A stretch of 64,000 nucleotides of DNA from Candidatus Thiodiazotropha sp. (GCA_023838465.1 JAIVEQ010000008.1:1-64000), one strand, 5' to 3'; positions 43,933 through 54,291 are shown, counted from the first letter of the stretch. Notes: a model not told the origin generated them from the letters alone. Translations and numbers: made by a program.

Positions 43933-44915
43933 GCCGCCAAATCCCCTTTGTTTTGTAGGCACTCAAAATAGCCGCGGATTGACTGTAGCTGCTGGGCTGC
44001 AGAGTCCGAGTAATTTATTTTGTTCCTGAACAATGCACCCCCAGGGTGCCCTTTGCTATACCAGGCTATATGCTTGCGTGCAATGCGTACACCTAGGTAC
44101 TCCCCATAAAAATCATATAGTTGCATGACATGCTCTGTGAGGATGTTGGCAACCCATGCGAGATCTGGTTCCGGTATGTTGCTACCGGTTTTTAAATAGT
44201 GATCGATCTCTTTGAATATCCAAGGACGACCTTGTGCGGCGCGACCAACCATCAAGGCATCGGCACCGGTTTGTTGCAGGACCTTGGCTGCTTTTACTGG
44301 TGAATCTATATCACCGTTTGCGATGACTGGAATTGCTACAGCTTGCTTAATGTCTGCAATGGTTTCGTATTCAGCTTGACCGGAGAATTTACAGGCCCTG
44401 GTACGCCCGTGTACAGCCAGTGCTTGAATGCCTGACGCTTCGGCGATCTGTGCGATGCGTACACCGTTGCGATTGTCAGGATCAGTGCCAGTACGGATTT
44501 TTAACGTTACAGGTACATCGACTGCATTGACAACAGCATCTATAAGCGCAACGACAAGTTGTTCATCCTGTAACAGTGCTGATCCAGCAGCGCGATTGCA
44601 GACCTTTTTTGCTGGGCATCCCATATTGATGTCAATAATCTGTGCACCGATGGCAACGTTGGCACGAGCTGCTTCTGCCATCTTGCTGGGCTCCGAGCCG
44701 ACAATCTGCACACTGATAGGACACGTCTCCCCCTCATGATCAAGACGTTTAATCGTCTTTCTTGTACCTCGAAGTGAGGCATCTGCAGAGACCATTTCCG
44801 AGACAGCAAGCCCAGCACCCATCCGTCGGCAGAGTTGCCGGAATGGTTTATCTGTTACACCAGCCATAGGCGCCAACAACAGATTGTTCTCTATTTTATA
44901 GGGTCCAATTTGCAT
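43929..44915 (-). CDS. dusB: tRNA-dihydrouridine synthase B
   Basis: DusB (328 residues) reduces uridine to dihydrouridine in the tRNA D-loop using FMN and NADPH. Motifs are LLLAPMAGVTDKPFRQLCRRMG, INMGCPAKKVCNR with the catalytic Cys, TLKIRTGTD, ALAVHGRTRACKFSG, VIANGDIDSP and ALMVGRAAQGRPWIF, with RKHIAWYSKG in the helical C-terminal domain. It leads the dusB-fis operon. Confidence 0.96.
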   Translation of the reverse strand: MQIGPYKIENNLLLAPMAGVTDKPFRQLCRRMGAGLAVSEMVSADASLRGTRKTIKRLDHEGETCPISVQIVGSEPSKMAEAARANVAIGAQIIDINMGCPAKKVCNRAAGSALLQDEQLVVALIDAVVNAVDVPVTLKIRTGTDPDNRNGVRIAQIAEASGIQALAVHGRTRACKFSGQAEYETIADIKQAVAIPVIANGDIDSPVKAAKVLQQTGADALMVGRAAQGRPWIFKEIDHYLKTGSNIPEPDLAWVANILTEHVMQLYDFYGEYLGVRIARKHIAWYSKGHPGGALFRNKINYSDSAAQQLQSIRGYFECLQNKGDLAA

Positions 44916-45473
44916 TCAAATCGCCCCTCTTCAGGAGGCTATTCATGGGGTGAGGAGGGGTTGGGATACTACCTGTAAATGTAGGTGGAATCAAAGGCAA
45001 AATGGCCTTGAATTGATCTAATCCTGATTATGACTGGAGCCCAACTTGTGAATTGGCTGGAAGGGTAGTGAATAAGCTATTAAATCTTAGGCAGATATGG
45101 TGAACAGAGTGATGGGCTGTTCTATGTCTATAAAAATGTAAACTTTTTTTGCAGAATTAAATTCCTTGTTTGTGAGTGTTGTTATTACGAAGTGGAACTT
45201 TGGTGGGGTTGTAAGCTCGCTCGATTTTATCTAAACGAATCTATATGCACTTACCTGTCCTAAGTTCTGGTGGATAAGTAATTAACCTAAAACTTGAAAT
45301 TGAATTTAGTGATGGTAGGTAGTGATTGTTATGCCGACATCGGTACGGTTACCTATTCTTGTAGCTTTCCTATGAACCCGCTACAGGGTCTTCGGTCGTT
45401 GTTACTTCGTTCCTATTATTCAATACTCAATGATTGAATGGGTATGCTTGTCCTTTGAATAGATGTGATGCAG
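44916..45473. other. 558-bp AT-rich gene-free region
   Basis: I found no ORF with family support and no RNA gene. It should contain the dusB-fis promoter at its left end. Two small hairpins are visible, ACCT-N8-AGGT near 44981-44996 and AAGGC-N6-GCCTT at 44994-45009. Base composition is clearly more AT-rich than the genes around it. It may be decayed sequence or a control region. Confidence 0.5.
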
Positions 45474-46712
45474 CTATAAAAAATCGAATTTAAAGCCGGT
45501 CACATCACTTCCAGGATCAACCAAATCAAGTTGAGCATGTAGAGCTTGTAACTTAGGCATCATTTCCTGGGACTGGTGTTGACTGGCTTTATATTCATTG
45601 GGTGAAAAAGTACGTCGCGCAATGAGTTTACCTATATCGTTATAGAGACTTAATTGCAGCTTTGGGTAGGGTTGTTGGAAAGCGGCTGTATTGACCATTT
45701 CGAGCTGAAGTGACAGGACATTCTCTTTATCAGGATGAGTAGTCAGTGTGCGCTCACTGATTAGGATCTTATCGGTTGCCCTGCGAATAGGTACATCGCA
45801 ACCGACAATACGGCATACACTCTGCAGTAGTTGCCTGCCGATATCGTGATGAATGAGGGAATCCCTTGATTGCCAGATGACCTGGCCACCTAGGGGTAGC
45901 AGTAAGATTAAACAACCCATAGCCCAGTAGCGCTTGAAACGACTGGGAGGTGTCTCTTCATACTGTTTTTCGAAGGTAAAGGGAGCTTCCTCTTCTGACA
46001 GAGTATGGGTGGTAGGTTGATCGTCGGTAAGCGATGAGGAGAGGATATCCGGTTCAGATAGGATCTCTTCCGATGATGCCTCGTCAATTGACTGATCGGT
46101 ATCGCTATCAGAGTCCTCGGGACTCTCTGAAGTAGGGGGGAGCTTTTCATGGACCTCGAGCTCGATAACTTCAGCCAATTCTCCCTGACTGCTTTTCTCG
46201 TTAAGCAGTAGTGAGGCTGAATCCTGATCGAGTAACGCTGACATTTGTGACTCGGTCCCGGCAGTATAATAGGATGGCTCGGTTTCGAGGCCATCATCCT
46301 GTTCCAGGATATATTGGTTGTGGCTGTCAATCTCCGAGGTGTTCTCATCCAACTCCAGGATGGAATCCTCCATCAGTTGATGGATGGTCGGATCGTCATC
46401 TATCAATGCATCAAGAGACTTTTCAACTTCACTGTCGCTGACCAGGCTAGACTCAATTTCAACAGTAGCAGAAGCTACCTCCTCAGCGAGATGTTGTGAG
46501 TCCACATGATCTGTTTCTCGACGCCTCTCTAGAGACGGAGAACCCTTTTGGTCTGCCATTGTATTATCGAAGGCAGTGGGGGATTCCAGTAGGTTTAGCA
46601 ATGCGTTAAACACGCTGTTGCACTGACAGCAGCGGACTTTTCCCTCAGCGGCCTTTAGTTGTCCCGGCGTTATGCGGAACAGAGTCAGACAGTGTGGGCA
46701 CTGGGTAAACAT
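45474..46712 (-). CDS. zinc-ribbon and DUF3426 domain membrane protein
   Basis: This is a 412-residue protein. An N-terminal MJ0042-type zinc ribbon (CPHC at residues 5-8 and CCQC further on, TLFRITPGQLKAAEGKVRC) is followed by a long acidic low-complexity region of about 200 residues. A membrane helix (YWAMGCLILLLPLGGQVIW) comes next, then a periplasmic DUF3426 domain (RTLTTHPDKENVLSLQLEMVN, PYPKLQLSLYNDIGKLIARRTF). This is the usual layout of the family, often encoded between prmA and dusB-fis, as here. The function is unknown; it may sense or signal across the membrane. Confidence 0.85.
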   Translation of the reverse strand: MFTQCPHCLTLFRITPGQLKAAEGKVRCCQCNSVFNALLNLLESPTAFDNTMADQKGSPSLERRRETDHVDSQHLAEEVASATVEIESSLVSDSEVEKSLDALIDDDPTIHQLMEDSILELDENTSEIDSHNQYILEQDDGLETEPSYYTAGTESQMSALLDQDSASLLLNEKSSQGELAEVIELEVHEKLPPTSESPEDSDSDTDQSIDEASSEEILSEPDILSSSLTDDQPTTHTLSEEEAPFTFEKQYEETPPSRFKRYWAMGCLILLLPLGGQVIWQSRDSLIHHDIGRQLLQSVCRIVGCDVPIRRATDKILISERTLTTHPDKENVLSLQLEMVNTAAFQQPYPKLQLSLYNDIGKLIARRTFSPNEYKASQHQSQEMMPKLQALHAQLDLVDPGSDVTGFKFDFL

Positions 46713-46977
46713 AGGTCAGGTTGCTGTCACTTCTCGTGTTTCACTACTTGTAGCCATTTAGCAGCCCTCTATTTAAGGGGGAAAATGGTTACTGCCTTTG
46801 GTTTTTGGGTCTCAAGAAAGGAGAACTCGGACTTCTCCCAATTGGTCACCATTTGGAAACCACGCTTTCGGATGGTCTCATAAGAGATTACCTCTACGTT
46901 AGACTGAAGCCAAACAGCAGGCAACCCTTTTTAGCCGACTATCGACTGCGTTACTGATTCTGATGAGCCCAGAATTC

Positions 46978-47895
46978 TCAGTTGAACACTGTTGAAGTAT
47001 CACTCCCATGGGTGGGGGTCGTCCCGCTGATCAGTATCCACTCCTGACGTTGCTTGGGATTTGTCAGGCTGGCAAATGATTGATAGCGGGTGGCCACCTC
47101 AAGTTGCTGCTCTGCAAGTATACCAGAGAGGGCGAAATGCCCACCTGGAATGATCAGTTGAGCGAGTGTGGGAGCCAATTGAATCAATGGCCCGGCAAGG
47201 ATATTTGCTACCAGTAAGTCAAATTGCCGGTCGGGTGTATCGTCCGGCAGGTAGGTCTTTAGGCGATCCGCCACACCATTCTTTTCGGCATTATTTTTAC
47301 TGGCCTCTAAAGCTTGCGGGTCATGATCGACTGCGACGACTGAAAGTGCTCCAAGTTTCAGGGCGGCAATGGCAAGAATGCCGGAGCCACAACCATAGTC
47401 GATGAGCGTTTTTCCCTGTAGATCCTGAGCATCGAGCCATTCCAGGCAGAGTGCAGTAGTGGGATGGGTGCCAGTACCAAAGGCCAATCCCGGATCGAGT
47501 TGAATGACCGCAGCATCCTCATCCGCTTGATCAATAGATTCACCCTCAGGACAGACCCATAGTCGACGGCCAAAAGACATGGGTTTGAAATGTTCCAGCC
47601 AGACACGTTCCCAAATCCGGTCTTCAATGCGTTCCCAATGTAATCTTTGTATGAGACGTTCATCAAGGGCTGCAGCAAGGGCGCTGCGCAGTGTCAGCGG
47701 GTCCTGATGCCCTTCGAACAGGGCAGTCACCCGTGTGTGTTCCCACAGCTGCTCCGATTCAGGTGGAATTTCCAGGAGAGGCTGGTTGCCAGCATCACCC
47801 AGAGTTACTGAGAGTGCACCGAGGTTTTCAAACACCAGCTCCAGCAAGGGAGCTTCAGTTTCGCTGCTATCGATGGAGAGTTGTAGCCAAGCCAT
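46978..47895 (-). CDS. prmA: ribosomal protein L11 methyltransferase
   Basis: PrmA (305 residues) trimethylates several amino groups of ribosomal protein L11. The N-terminal substrate domain starts MAWLQLSIDSSETEAPLLELVFENLGA. The SAM-binding domain shows LDPGLAFGTGTHPTTALCLEWL, LIDYGCGSGILAIAALKLGA, VVAVDHDPQAL and the NPPY-type position LLVANILAGPL. The length is near that of E. coli PrmA. It lies downstream of accC on the same strand, a common gammaproteobacterial order. Confidence 0.96.
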   Translation of the reverse strand: MAWLQLSIDSSETEAPLLELVFENLGALSVTLGDAGNQPLLEIPPESEQLWEHTRVTALFEGHQDPLTLRSALAAALDERLIQRLHWERIEDRIWERVWLEHFKPMSFGRRLWVCPEGESIDQADEDAAVIQLDPGLAFGTGTHPTTALCLEWLDAQDLQGKTLIDYGCGSGILAIAALKLGALSVVAVDHDPQALEASKNNAEKNGVADRLKTYLPDDTPDRQFDLLVANILAGPLIQLAPTLAQLIIPGGHFALSGILAEQQLEVATRYQSFASLTNPKQRQEWILISGTTPTHGSDTSTVFN

Positions 47896-47957
47896 GAATA
47901 ATTTTGAATGAGTTATGTGCGCACGAAGCGCGTATTAATTTACAATTCAAAATGCTA

Positions 47958-49298
47958 TTAAAGTCCCAGCTTCTTCTCCAAGTAGTGGATGTTTGCACCA
48001 CCTGCTTTGAAGGCACTATCACGCATGATGTCGAGATGCAGCGGGATGTTTGTCTTGATGCCGCTGATCACCATCTCCTGCAAGGCAATTCGCATCCGGG
48101 CAATGGCTGAATCGCGGGTCTCACCATGGGCGATCAGTTTGCCGATCATGGAGTCGTAATAGGGGGGGACTCTATAGCCGTTGTAGATGTGGGTGTCGAC
48201 ACGGATACCTGGCCCACCCGGGGTGTGGAGTTGGGTGATGGTGCCGGGACTGGGTAGAAATTTCTCAGGATCTTCTGCATTGATTCGACATTCGACAGCA
48301 TGGCCCTGCAGTTTGATCTGATGTTGTTGGTAGCTTAAGGGCTCCCCTGCAGCAATGAGAATCTGCTCTTTGACGATGTCGACGCCGGTAATCATCTCGG
48401 TGACCGGATGCTCTACTTGTACCCGGGTATTCATTTCGATGAAGTAGAACTCCCCATTCTCATACAGGAATTCGAAGGTGCCGGCTCCTCGATATCCAAT
48501 CTGTCGGCAGGCCTCGGCACATCGTTCACCGACATCGCTGCGCTGTTTATCGGTAATGCCTGGAGCGGGCGCCTCTTCCACCACTTTTTGATGGCGACGT
48601 TGCATTGAACAGTCACGTTCACCAAGGTGGATGGCATTGCCGTGGGTATCGGAAAGAACCTGAAACTCTACATGGCGTGGATTCGCGAGGAATTTCTCCA
48701 TATAGACAGTGCCGTTACCAAAGGCAGCTTCAGCTTCGGCTTTTGTCATCGCCACTGCATTCAGCAGCGTGGCTTCTGTATGTACGACCCGCATACCCCT
48801 ACCACCGCCGCCGCCAGCAGCCTTTATAATTACCGGATAACCGATCTCATTGCCGAACTCTTTGGTGCGTTTCGCATTACCGTCGAGTGGTCCATTTGAT
48901 CCCGGTACTGTGGGGACATTGGCTTTGCGCATGGCTTCAATAGCAGCCACTTTGTCACCCATTATGCGAATCGTATCTGCACTGGGGCCAATAAAGATGA
49001 AGCCACTATTTTCTACTCGCTCAGCAAAGTCTGCATTCTCTGAGAGAAACCCATATCCGGGGTGGATAGCAACCGAGTCGGTGACTTCAGCGGCACTGAT
49101 GATGGCCGGTACATTGAGATAACTCTCACTTGAAGGTGCGGGGCCAATGCATACCGACTCGTCGGCAAGCAGTACATGTTTCAGGTCGCGATCAGCTTCA
49201 GAGTGGACGGCAACAGTTTTAATACCGAGTTCTTTACAGGCACGTTGAATGCGCAGTGCGATCTCACCACGATTGGCGATTACAATCTTGTCTATCAT
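47958..49298 (-). CDS. accC: acetyl-CoA carboxylase biotin carboxylase subunit
   Basis: AccC (446 residues) carboxylates the biotin on AccB with bicarbonate and ATP, the first half of malonyl-CoA formation for fatty acids. Motifs are [80 protein letters not shown] and [18 protein letters not shown]. The ATG at 49298 begins [11 protein letters not shown]; a TTG at 49310 would overlap accB. The accB stop lies 8 bases before, so accB-accC form an operon. Confidence 0.97.
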   Translation of the reverse strand: MIDKIVIANRGEIALRIQRACKELGIKTVAVHSEADRDLKHVLLADESVCIGPAPSSESYLNVPAIISAAEVTDSVAIHPGYGFLSENADFAERVENSGFIFIGPSADTIRIMGDKVAAIEAMRKANVPTVPGSNGPLDGNAKRTKEFGNEIGYPVIIKAAGGGGGRGMRVVHTEATLLNAVAMTKAEAEAAFGNGTVYMEKFLANPRHVEFQVLSDTHGNAIHLGERDCSMQRRHQKVVEEAPAPGITDKQRSDVGERCAEACRQIGYRGAGTFEFLYENGEFYFIEMNTRVQVEHPVTEMITGVDIVKEQILIAAGEPLSYQQHQIKLQGHAVECRINAEDPEKFLPSPGTITQLHTPGGPGIRVDTHIYNGYRVPPYYDSMIGKLIAHGETRDSAIARMRIALQEMVISGIKTNIPLHLDIMRDSAFKAGGANIHYLEKKLGL

Positions 49299-49306
49299 GG
49301 TTTCAC

Positions 49307-49768
49307 TCAATCAATGATGAAGAGGGGTTCGTTGTATTCAACAGGCTGGCCATTTTCTACGAGTACTTTCTTTACTGTGCCGGCCTTGTCGGATTCTATC
49401 TGATTGAGGATCTTCATCGCTTCGATGATGCAGAGGGTGTCACCAGCGGCGACTTGCTGGCCCTCTTCCACAAATGATTTGCTGCCTGGAGAGGGTGACC
49501 GATAGAAGGTACCCACCATGGGTGATTTCACCACATGACCCTCAATCTCATCGGCTGCTTGGGGCTCCGGTGCGGCGGTAGGAGCGGCGGCAGGTGCAGC
49601 AGCCGGCATCATTGCTGCCTGTTGCGCCATATTGGGCATAGCCATGGTGACGGGCATTGAGCTATTACGGCTGATCCTTACCGACTCTTCACCTTCGTGG
49701 ATCTCAATCTCCGCGACGTCAGACTCCTCCAGCAATTCAATCAATTTTTTTACTTTGCGAATATCCAT
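49307..49768 (-). CDS. accB: biotin carboxyl carrier protein of acetyl-CoA carboxylase
   Basis: AccB (153 residues) carries the biotin between AccC and the AccAD transferase. The biotinyl domain has [25 protein letters not shown] and the biotin attachment motif [10 protein letters not shown], with lysine as the modified residue. A flexible Ala/Pro linker ([15 protein letters not shown]) joins it to the N-terminal helix. The ATG at 49768 starts [13 protein letters not shown], matching E. coli; a TTG at 49777 is the alternative. aroQ lies 20 bases upstream. Confidence 0.97.
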   Translation of the reverse strand: MDIRKVKKLIELLEESDVAEIEIHEGEESVRISRNSSMPVTMAMPNMAQQAAMMPAAAPAAAPTAAPEPQAADEIEGHVVKSPMVGTFYRSPSPGSKSFVEEGQQVAAGDTLCIIEAMKILNQIESDKAGTVKKVLVENGQPVEYNEPLFIID

Positions 49769-49788
49769 GTTGTTCAATCTCTGAGTAT

Positions 49789-50229
49789 TTATTTGTTGAG
49801 CCGCGCGGCGACGGCTTGCAAGGCGAGTTCATATCCCTGTGCACCCAAGCCGGTAATGACACCTTCGGCTTTATCGGAAAAGAAGGAGTGTTTTCGAAAC
49901 TCCTCTCTAGCATGCACATTGGAGAGATGGACTTCGATGTAGGGTATGCCGGTGCCGAGTAGGGCATCCCGCAGGGCAACGCTGGTGTGGGTGAAGGCTG
50001 CAGGATTGATAATAATGAATGAGACGTCCGAGTGGTTTGCCTCATGTACCCACGAGAGCAGTTCATGTTCCGCGTTGCTTTGGCGGAAATCGATCTCATA
50101 TCCCAGTTCTTGACCTTGGGTTACAAGTCGTTGACCGATGGTTTCTAGCGTGTCCTGGCCGTAATGCTTGGGCTCTCGGGTGCCGAGCAGATTCAGATTC
50201 GGGCCATTAAGTACCAGGATGGTTGCCAT
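49789..50229 (-). CDS. aroQ: type II 3-dehydroquinate dehydratase
   Basis: AroQ (146 residues) forms dodecamers and dehydrates 3-dehydroquinate in the shikimate pathway. The signature [20 protein letters not shown] includes the catalytic Arg and Tyr; [18 protein letters not shown] and [19 protein letters not shown] (catalytic His) follow. The ATG at 50229 is used; the frame is open to 50322 but the extra residues do not match the family. It heads the aroQ-accB-accC-prmA series, a frequent arrangement. Confidence 0.95.
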   Translation of the reverse strand: MATILVLNGPNLNLLGTREPKHYGQDTLETIGQRLVTQGQELGYEIDFRQSNAEHELLSWVHEANHSDVSFIIINPAAFTHTSVALRDALLGTGIPYIEVHLSNVHAREEFRKHSFFSDKAEGVITGLGAQGYELALQAVAARLNK

Positions 50230-50480
50230 TTTTTGATATTTCCAAGGCAGTGGACAAATGAACAAGCCCCCGTCTATGCACTGATGTCGTCGATTTTGAG
50301 GACATGGAGGGGGGCTGAACAAAGAGTCGTTAGATTCTGCAAGATAAGCGCGGTTTTGTCCAGTTTCAATGCAGTACTTGCCAAGATCGTTGCAACTTTT
50401 CAGTAGCTATCTCGTCATAAAATCCCTTTTATTGGCTGTTTGGCGCCATACGGGTGCCTTATGTGCTCTGTATTCCGGGC

Positions 50481-52778
50481 CTACTGGATGGCCCTTTTTA
50501 CATGTGCGGCAAATTCGTTGGCTGCTTTAAAGCCTACCAGGCGAAACCGTTTGCGTTCATTGCCGTCACGGCCGTAAAAAATGATGGCAGGTGGCCCAGG
50601 GAGTCCGAAATGTTTCTGCAACAGCGCCTGGTCCGTCTTATCATTCGCTGTGACGTCAGCCTGTAGCAGTTGTGTGTCTGAGAGAGAGGCGATCACTTGT
50701 GGGTCGGAAAAGGTGTACTTTTCCATCTCTTTGCACGAGACGCACCAGTCGGCGTAGAAGTCCAGCATGACAGATTTGCCCTGACTGCTGGCAGTGGCAA
50801 CTTCCCGTTGCAGATCATCGACGCTTTTGATGCGCTTGAATTGTAACTCCTGGTGGCCGCCGGAGTTACCTGCGATAGCAATACCTCTCAATGGTTGTAG
50901 GGTGTCTTTGCTGCCGGATGCGGCGCCAACCAACATCAGGGTGCCGTAGACCAGGAATACGAAGCCGAGTCCTTTCCACAGTTTTTGCCAGCCGCTTGCT
51001 TCTATTTCAAGGTGACGTAATGCCCCCATATAGATAGCGGAGACAATCAGTAGGATGCCCCACATCAACAATGCCACATCAGCTGGAATTATCCGCTCAA
51101 GCATAATGATGGCTACACCCAATAGGGCGACACCGAATACCGCTTTGACAGCATCCATCCAGCTACCTGCTCGCGGTAGTAGTTTACCTGCAGAGGTACC
51201 GATGGCGATTACAGGAGTACCCATACCCATACTGAGTGCAAACAGGGCCATACCACCCAGCAGGGCATCGCCGGTTTGGCCTATATAGATCAATGCCCCG
51301 GCCAGTGGTGGTGCAACGCAAGGGCCGACAATCAAGGCGGAGAGAAAGCCCATAATGGCTACGCCGGTTAGAGATCCCCCTTGCTGTTTATTACTGACAT
51401 CGGTGAGTTTGCTTTGCAGGCTGCTGGGGAGTTGAAGGTCATAAAAACCAAACATAGACAGGGCCAGTAAGACAAAAACCAGTGCAAAACTGCTCAGTAT
51501 CCAGGGGTTCTGGAAATAGGCTTGCAGGTTCTCACCGAACAGTCCGGCAAGAACCCCGGCAATGGTATAGGTAACCGCCATCGCCAAAACGTAGACGAGC
51601 GATAGGATAAAAGCCTTTTGGGTTGTGATCTTATCCCCGTGGCCAGCGATGATGCCGGAGAGGATGGGGATCATTGGAAATATGCATGGGGTGAAGGCCA
51701 GGCCGAGACCCAGCAGAAAAAAGACACTGAGAATGATAAAAGTGGAACCACCCTTGAGGGTGTTGGCAATCTCGTCCAGTTCAGAAACGGGTTCGTCAGG
51801 TGCTGTGCTGGTTGGGTTGTTAGGCGTGGCTGGGAGCTCCCCGGCTTCCACCTGGGAGATGCCTGGTAGGGAGAGTGTGTACTGCTTGGTTATCGGTGGG
51901 TAACAGACCCCGATCTCTGCACAGCCTTGAAACCTTGCTTCTAAGGTGATCTCCTGGGCATCGGTTGAACTACGTACTAGCGGTACGGAGAGGTCGATCT
52001 CATTGTGGTAGACGGCAACATCACCGATGGTTCCGTCTGGTCGAATTGAGTCTTGCTTGATCTCAGGCTCAGGCAGTTCAATTGCACCAATGGCAACATC
52101 TTGAGCCTCGGGCAAAGTGAGTTGGATCTTATCATGATAGAGGTAGGTACCTTCGGCAATGCTCCAGTAGAGGCGGAGATGAGTGCCATCCTCTACGGTG
52201 GCGGAGAGCCTATAGGCTTCCTCTGGGTCAAGTAACTCGTCTTCTTCTGCGTTGTCAAAGAGCGGGTTGATCCCTGTGTCGTTAATGACAAGCTTGGGCT
52301 CTGCAATCGCTTGGGATTGGATGGTCTCCTGCATAGGTTGCAGTGCCAGGCGGATCTCCTGGGTGTGCGGTGGGAAACAGATCCCCTGGTCTGCGCAGCC
52401 TTGTGAACGGGCCTTGAGCAGAAGGGTTTCCTGGGATCCCTGCATGCGTCGTATCGGAATTTCAACATTCGCTGTGTGACGGTATACGGCCACATCACCG
52501 AAGAACTCATCATGCTTGATTTTGGCTTCTGATAGAGCTGGCTGGCCCATTTCGATGCCGATAGCGTCACTATCGAAATGGATCTTGTCCCGATACATAT
52601 AGTATCCGTCCGCAATCCGCCATTCGATAATTAGTTTGTCACTGCCGTCTGTGCGACCGGAGATCTGGAAGGCCTGGTCCGGCATCAACAGTTCTTCTTC
52701 GTTCCAGGCAGCCTGGGTTTGGCAAGTGAGCCCTACCAGAATCAATAATATTATTATCAAGCTTTTGTATTTGTGCAT
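50481..52778 (-). CDS. dsbD: thiol:disulfide interchange protein DsbD with duplicated N-terminal domain
   Basis: DsbD (765 residues) carries electrons from cytoplasmic thioredoxin to periplasmic DsbC and other thiol proteins. A signal peptide (SLIIILLILVGLTCQTQA) is followed by two similar alpha domains, each with the DsbC-reducing cysteine pair: KARSQGCADQGICFPP at about 125-140 and EARFQGCAEIGVCYPP at about 280-295. E. coli DsbD has one. The membrane domain follows (FTPCIFPMIPILSG and VGPCVAPPLAGAL each hold a redox Cys). The C-terminal thioredoxin domain has YADWCVSCKEME. Its start overlaps the cutA end by 22 bases. Confidence 0.94.
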   Translation of the reverse strand: MHKYKSLIIILLILVGLTCQTQAAWNEEELLMPDQAFQISGRTDGSDKLIIEWRIADGYYMYRDKIHFDSDAIGIEMGQPALSEAKIKHDEFFGDVAVYRHTANVEIPIRRMQGSQETLLLKARSQGCADQGICFPPHTQEIRLALQPMQETIQSQAIAEPKLVINDTGINPLFDNAEEDELLDPEEAYRLSATVEDGTHLRLYWSIAEGTYLYHDKIQLTLPEAQDVAIGAIELPEPEIKQDSIRPDGTIGDVAVYHNEIDLSVPLVRSSTDAQEITLEARFQGCAEIGVCYPPITKQYTLSLPGISQVEAGELPATPNNPTSTAPDEPVSELDEIANTLKGGSTFIILSVFFLLGLGLAFTPCIFPMIPILSGIIAGHGDKITTQKAFILSLVYVLAMAVTYTIAGVLAGLFGENLQAYFQNPWILSSFALVFVLLALSMFGFYDLQLPSSLQSKLTDVSNKQQGGSLTGVAIMGFLSALIVGPCVAPPLAGALIYIGQTGDALLGGMALFALSMGMGTPVIAIGTSAGKLLPRAGSWMDAVKAVFGVALLGVAIIMLERIIPADVALLMWGILLIVSAIYMGALRHLEIEASGWQKLWKGLGFVFLVYGTLMLVGAASGSKDTLQPLRGIAIAGNSGGHQELQFKRIKSVDDLQREVATASSQGKSVMLDFYADWCVSCKEMEKYTFSDPQVIASLSDTQLLQADVTANDKTDQALLQKHFGLPGPPAIIFYGRDGNERKRFRLVGFKAANEFAAHVKRAIQ

Positions 52779-53086
52779 CTCTCCACCCAGTTGAGGTAGC
52801 CATTCAGCCCCTGCTCTACAGGGACTGCGATGATTTCTGGAAGTTCATAGGGATGTTCTGTCCGGAGTACCGACTCCACATTCTGATACTGTTTTTTAGT
52901 TGTCTTGATCAGCAGCAGGATCTCTTCGGATTGCTCCAGTTGCCCTTGCCATTGGTAGATCGATGTGACCGGTGTCGTGACATTGACGCAGGCTGCCAGG
53001 CCCTTTTCTACCAGTGTCTTGGAGAGAGCGAGTGCTGTCTCCCGGTCAGGTACGGTGCAGAGGATCAAGAGGAGTGGTGTCGACAT
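52757..53086 (-). CDS. cutA: CutA divalent-cation tolerance protein
   Basis: CutA (109 residues) is a trimeric PII-like protein linked to copper tolerance in E. coli, though its true role is unclear. It shows LLLILCTVPDRETALALSKTLVEKGLAACVNV, SIYQWQGQLEQSEEILLLIKTTKKQYQNVE and HPYELPEIIAVPVEQGLNGYLNW. The ATG at 53086 starts MSTPLLLIL, preferred to an earlier codon at 53101. The cutA-dsbD pair is conserved in enterobacteria. A bidirectional terminator lies just upstream, at 53147-53180. Confidence 0.93.
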   Translation of the reverse strand: MSTPLLLILCTVPDRETALALSKTLVEKGLAACVNVTTPVTSIYQWQGQLEQSEEILLLIKTTKKQYQNVESVLRTEHPYELPEIIAVPVEQGLNGYLNWVERCTNTKA

Positions 53087-53146
53087 TGGCGGAAAATACA
53101 CTATCCGTATTCAGCTGGCAAAGATTGCCGGTTGGGGATATGGCCT

Positions 53147-53180
53147 AAAAAAAGGCGACCGGTGATCCGGCCGCCTTTTT
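53147..53180 (-). terminator. bidirectional intrinsic terminator
   Basis: AAAAAGGCG-A-CCGG pairs with CCGG-C-CGCCTTTTT around the loop TGAT. Both flanks have five to seven A or T, so it could work on either strand. It ends the CsgG-like gene, which lies immediately upstream on the minus strand, and insulates cutA-dsbD. Confidence 0.8.
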
Positions 53181-53211
53181 AGCACAATACAGGTCGGTTT
53201 GAGCGGTCAGG

Positions 53212-54060
53212 CTACTGACCGACTTTCAGGCGTCCGCCCTTACCCAGGCCGCCCTTGACGGATTGGGCCTTGTAGTTTCTCAAAGCACCTACCATCTGAT
53301 TATAGGAGTCGGCAAAAGCGGCTGTCACGACCTTGCCTTCAGGCGTATTGCTGAAAGCGCCGGCACCACCAAATGCACCACCACCGAACAGGCCGCCGAA
53401 GAGATTGTAGTCAAAGTTTTTGGCATTACCGACAGCTGCTGAGATTTGGACACCTGAGCGATTGTCAACCAACAGCAGGGTAGTGGCTGCCTCATTGGAT
53501 TTCAAGCCACCTGCCAGTGCGCCTGCTACGGACCCGAACAGTCCGCCAACGATTCCTTTAACACCACCGGTGCCTTTCGCTGAGAACTGGATACTTGGGT
53601 TCATGGTGTAGTCAGCCGCCACCATCTGGCCCTTGCCAAAATTGCTGCCTTGACGCATCTCGCCGGAATTCATCAGAGCCCGTTCCTGCATCATGTTGTT
53701 CATGGCCCTGCCACGCTCCACAACGACGAAGCAGTTGGATTGCTGGATCATCATACGAAGTACTGGGACAGTCGTACCGAGCGTTGGGTAGCGGTGTCTG
53801 TAGGTAGCCCACCAAGGAGCTGACTGGTCCTCGACAACCGCCAACGTGCCAAGGGTTTCATCGCAAGACTCGAGTGCACTGTTGGCATTTTCAGCGGTTT
53901 CGCCTCCAGCTGCTCCGGTAACGGTATTCCCCTTGGAGGCACCCATTTTAGGCATAGTAGCATCACAGCCACTCAGGCCGATCACTGCGGCAGCCAGGAC
54001 GCCGGCAAGTAGAGTGAACCCTGGGGTTCTGTGTTTATCAGTCAGATATGTCATTTTCAT
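53212..54060 (-). CDS. CsgG/HfaB-like outer-membrane lipoprotein
   Basis: This 282-residue lipoprotein has a signal peptide ending LAAAVIGLSGC, with Cys as the lipidated residue. The core resembles the CsgG/curli secretin family: RMMIQQSNCFVVVERGRAMNNMMQERAL, GQMVAADYTMNPSIQFS and LLLVDNRSGVQISAAVG. A glycine-rich stretch (FGGLFGGGAFGGAGAF) interrupts the fold. CsgG forms a secretion pore, but no curli genes are here, so this member may serve another export or envelope role. The start is either 54060 or the ATG at 54054, which has AAAGGG at better spacing. Confidence 0.72.
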   Translation of the reverse strand: MKMTYLTDKHRTPGFTLLAGVLAAAVIGLSGCDATMPKMGASKGNTVTGAAGGETAENANSALESCDETLGTLAVVEDQSAPWWATYRHRYPTLGTTVPVLRMMIQQSNCFVVVERGRAMNNMMQERALMNSGEMRQGSNFGKGQMVAADYTMNPSIQFSAKGTGGVKGIVGGLFGSVAGALAGGLKSNEAATTLLLVDNRSGVQISAAVGNAKNFDYNLFGGLFGGGAFGGAGAFSNTPEGKVVTAAFADSYNQMVGALRNYKAQSVKGGLGKGGRLKVGQ

Positions 54061-54185
54061 CCCTTTCCCTTTAAATAAATTCAAGTTGAGTGGTGACGTG
54101 ACATGAGCGCGGTCAATCATTCGCAAATCGTCAACCCTTGATATGAACATGATTGTTCATGAATTTCAATCGCTTTGCTACTATC

Positions 54186-54204
54186 TGAATCCACGGAATC
54201 AGGC
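54186..54204. repeat. short imperfect palindrome CTGAATCC-AC-GGAATCAG
   Basis: A stem of about 7 bp with one mismatch lies between the divergent CsgG-like gene and fxsA. Its arms resemble the CCTGAATC/GATTCAGG motif at 2308-2327 and 15688-15752, so it is listed as a diverged member of that repeat. Confidence 0.35.
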
Positions 54205-54291
54205 AGTAGTGAATGCATTGATGTGGATACAGTAGGGACGGTAACAGACCCTAATCTTGTACACATGTATTGTGCAGCGTAAGCTTCCGAG

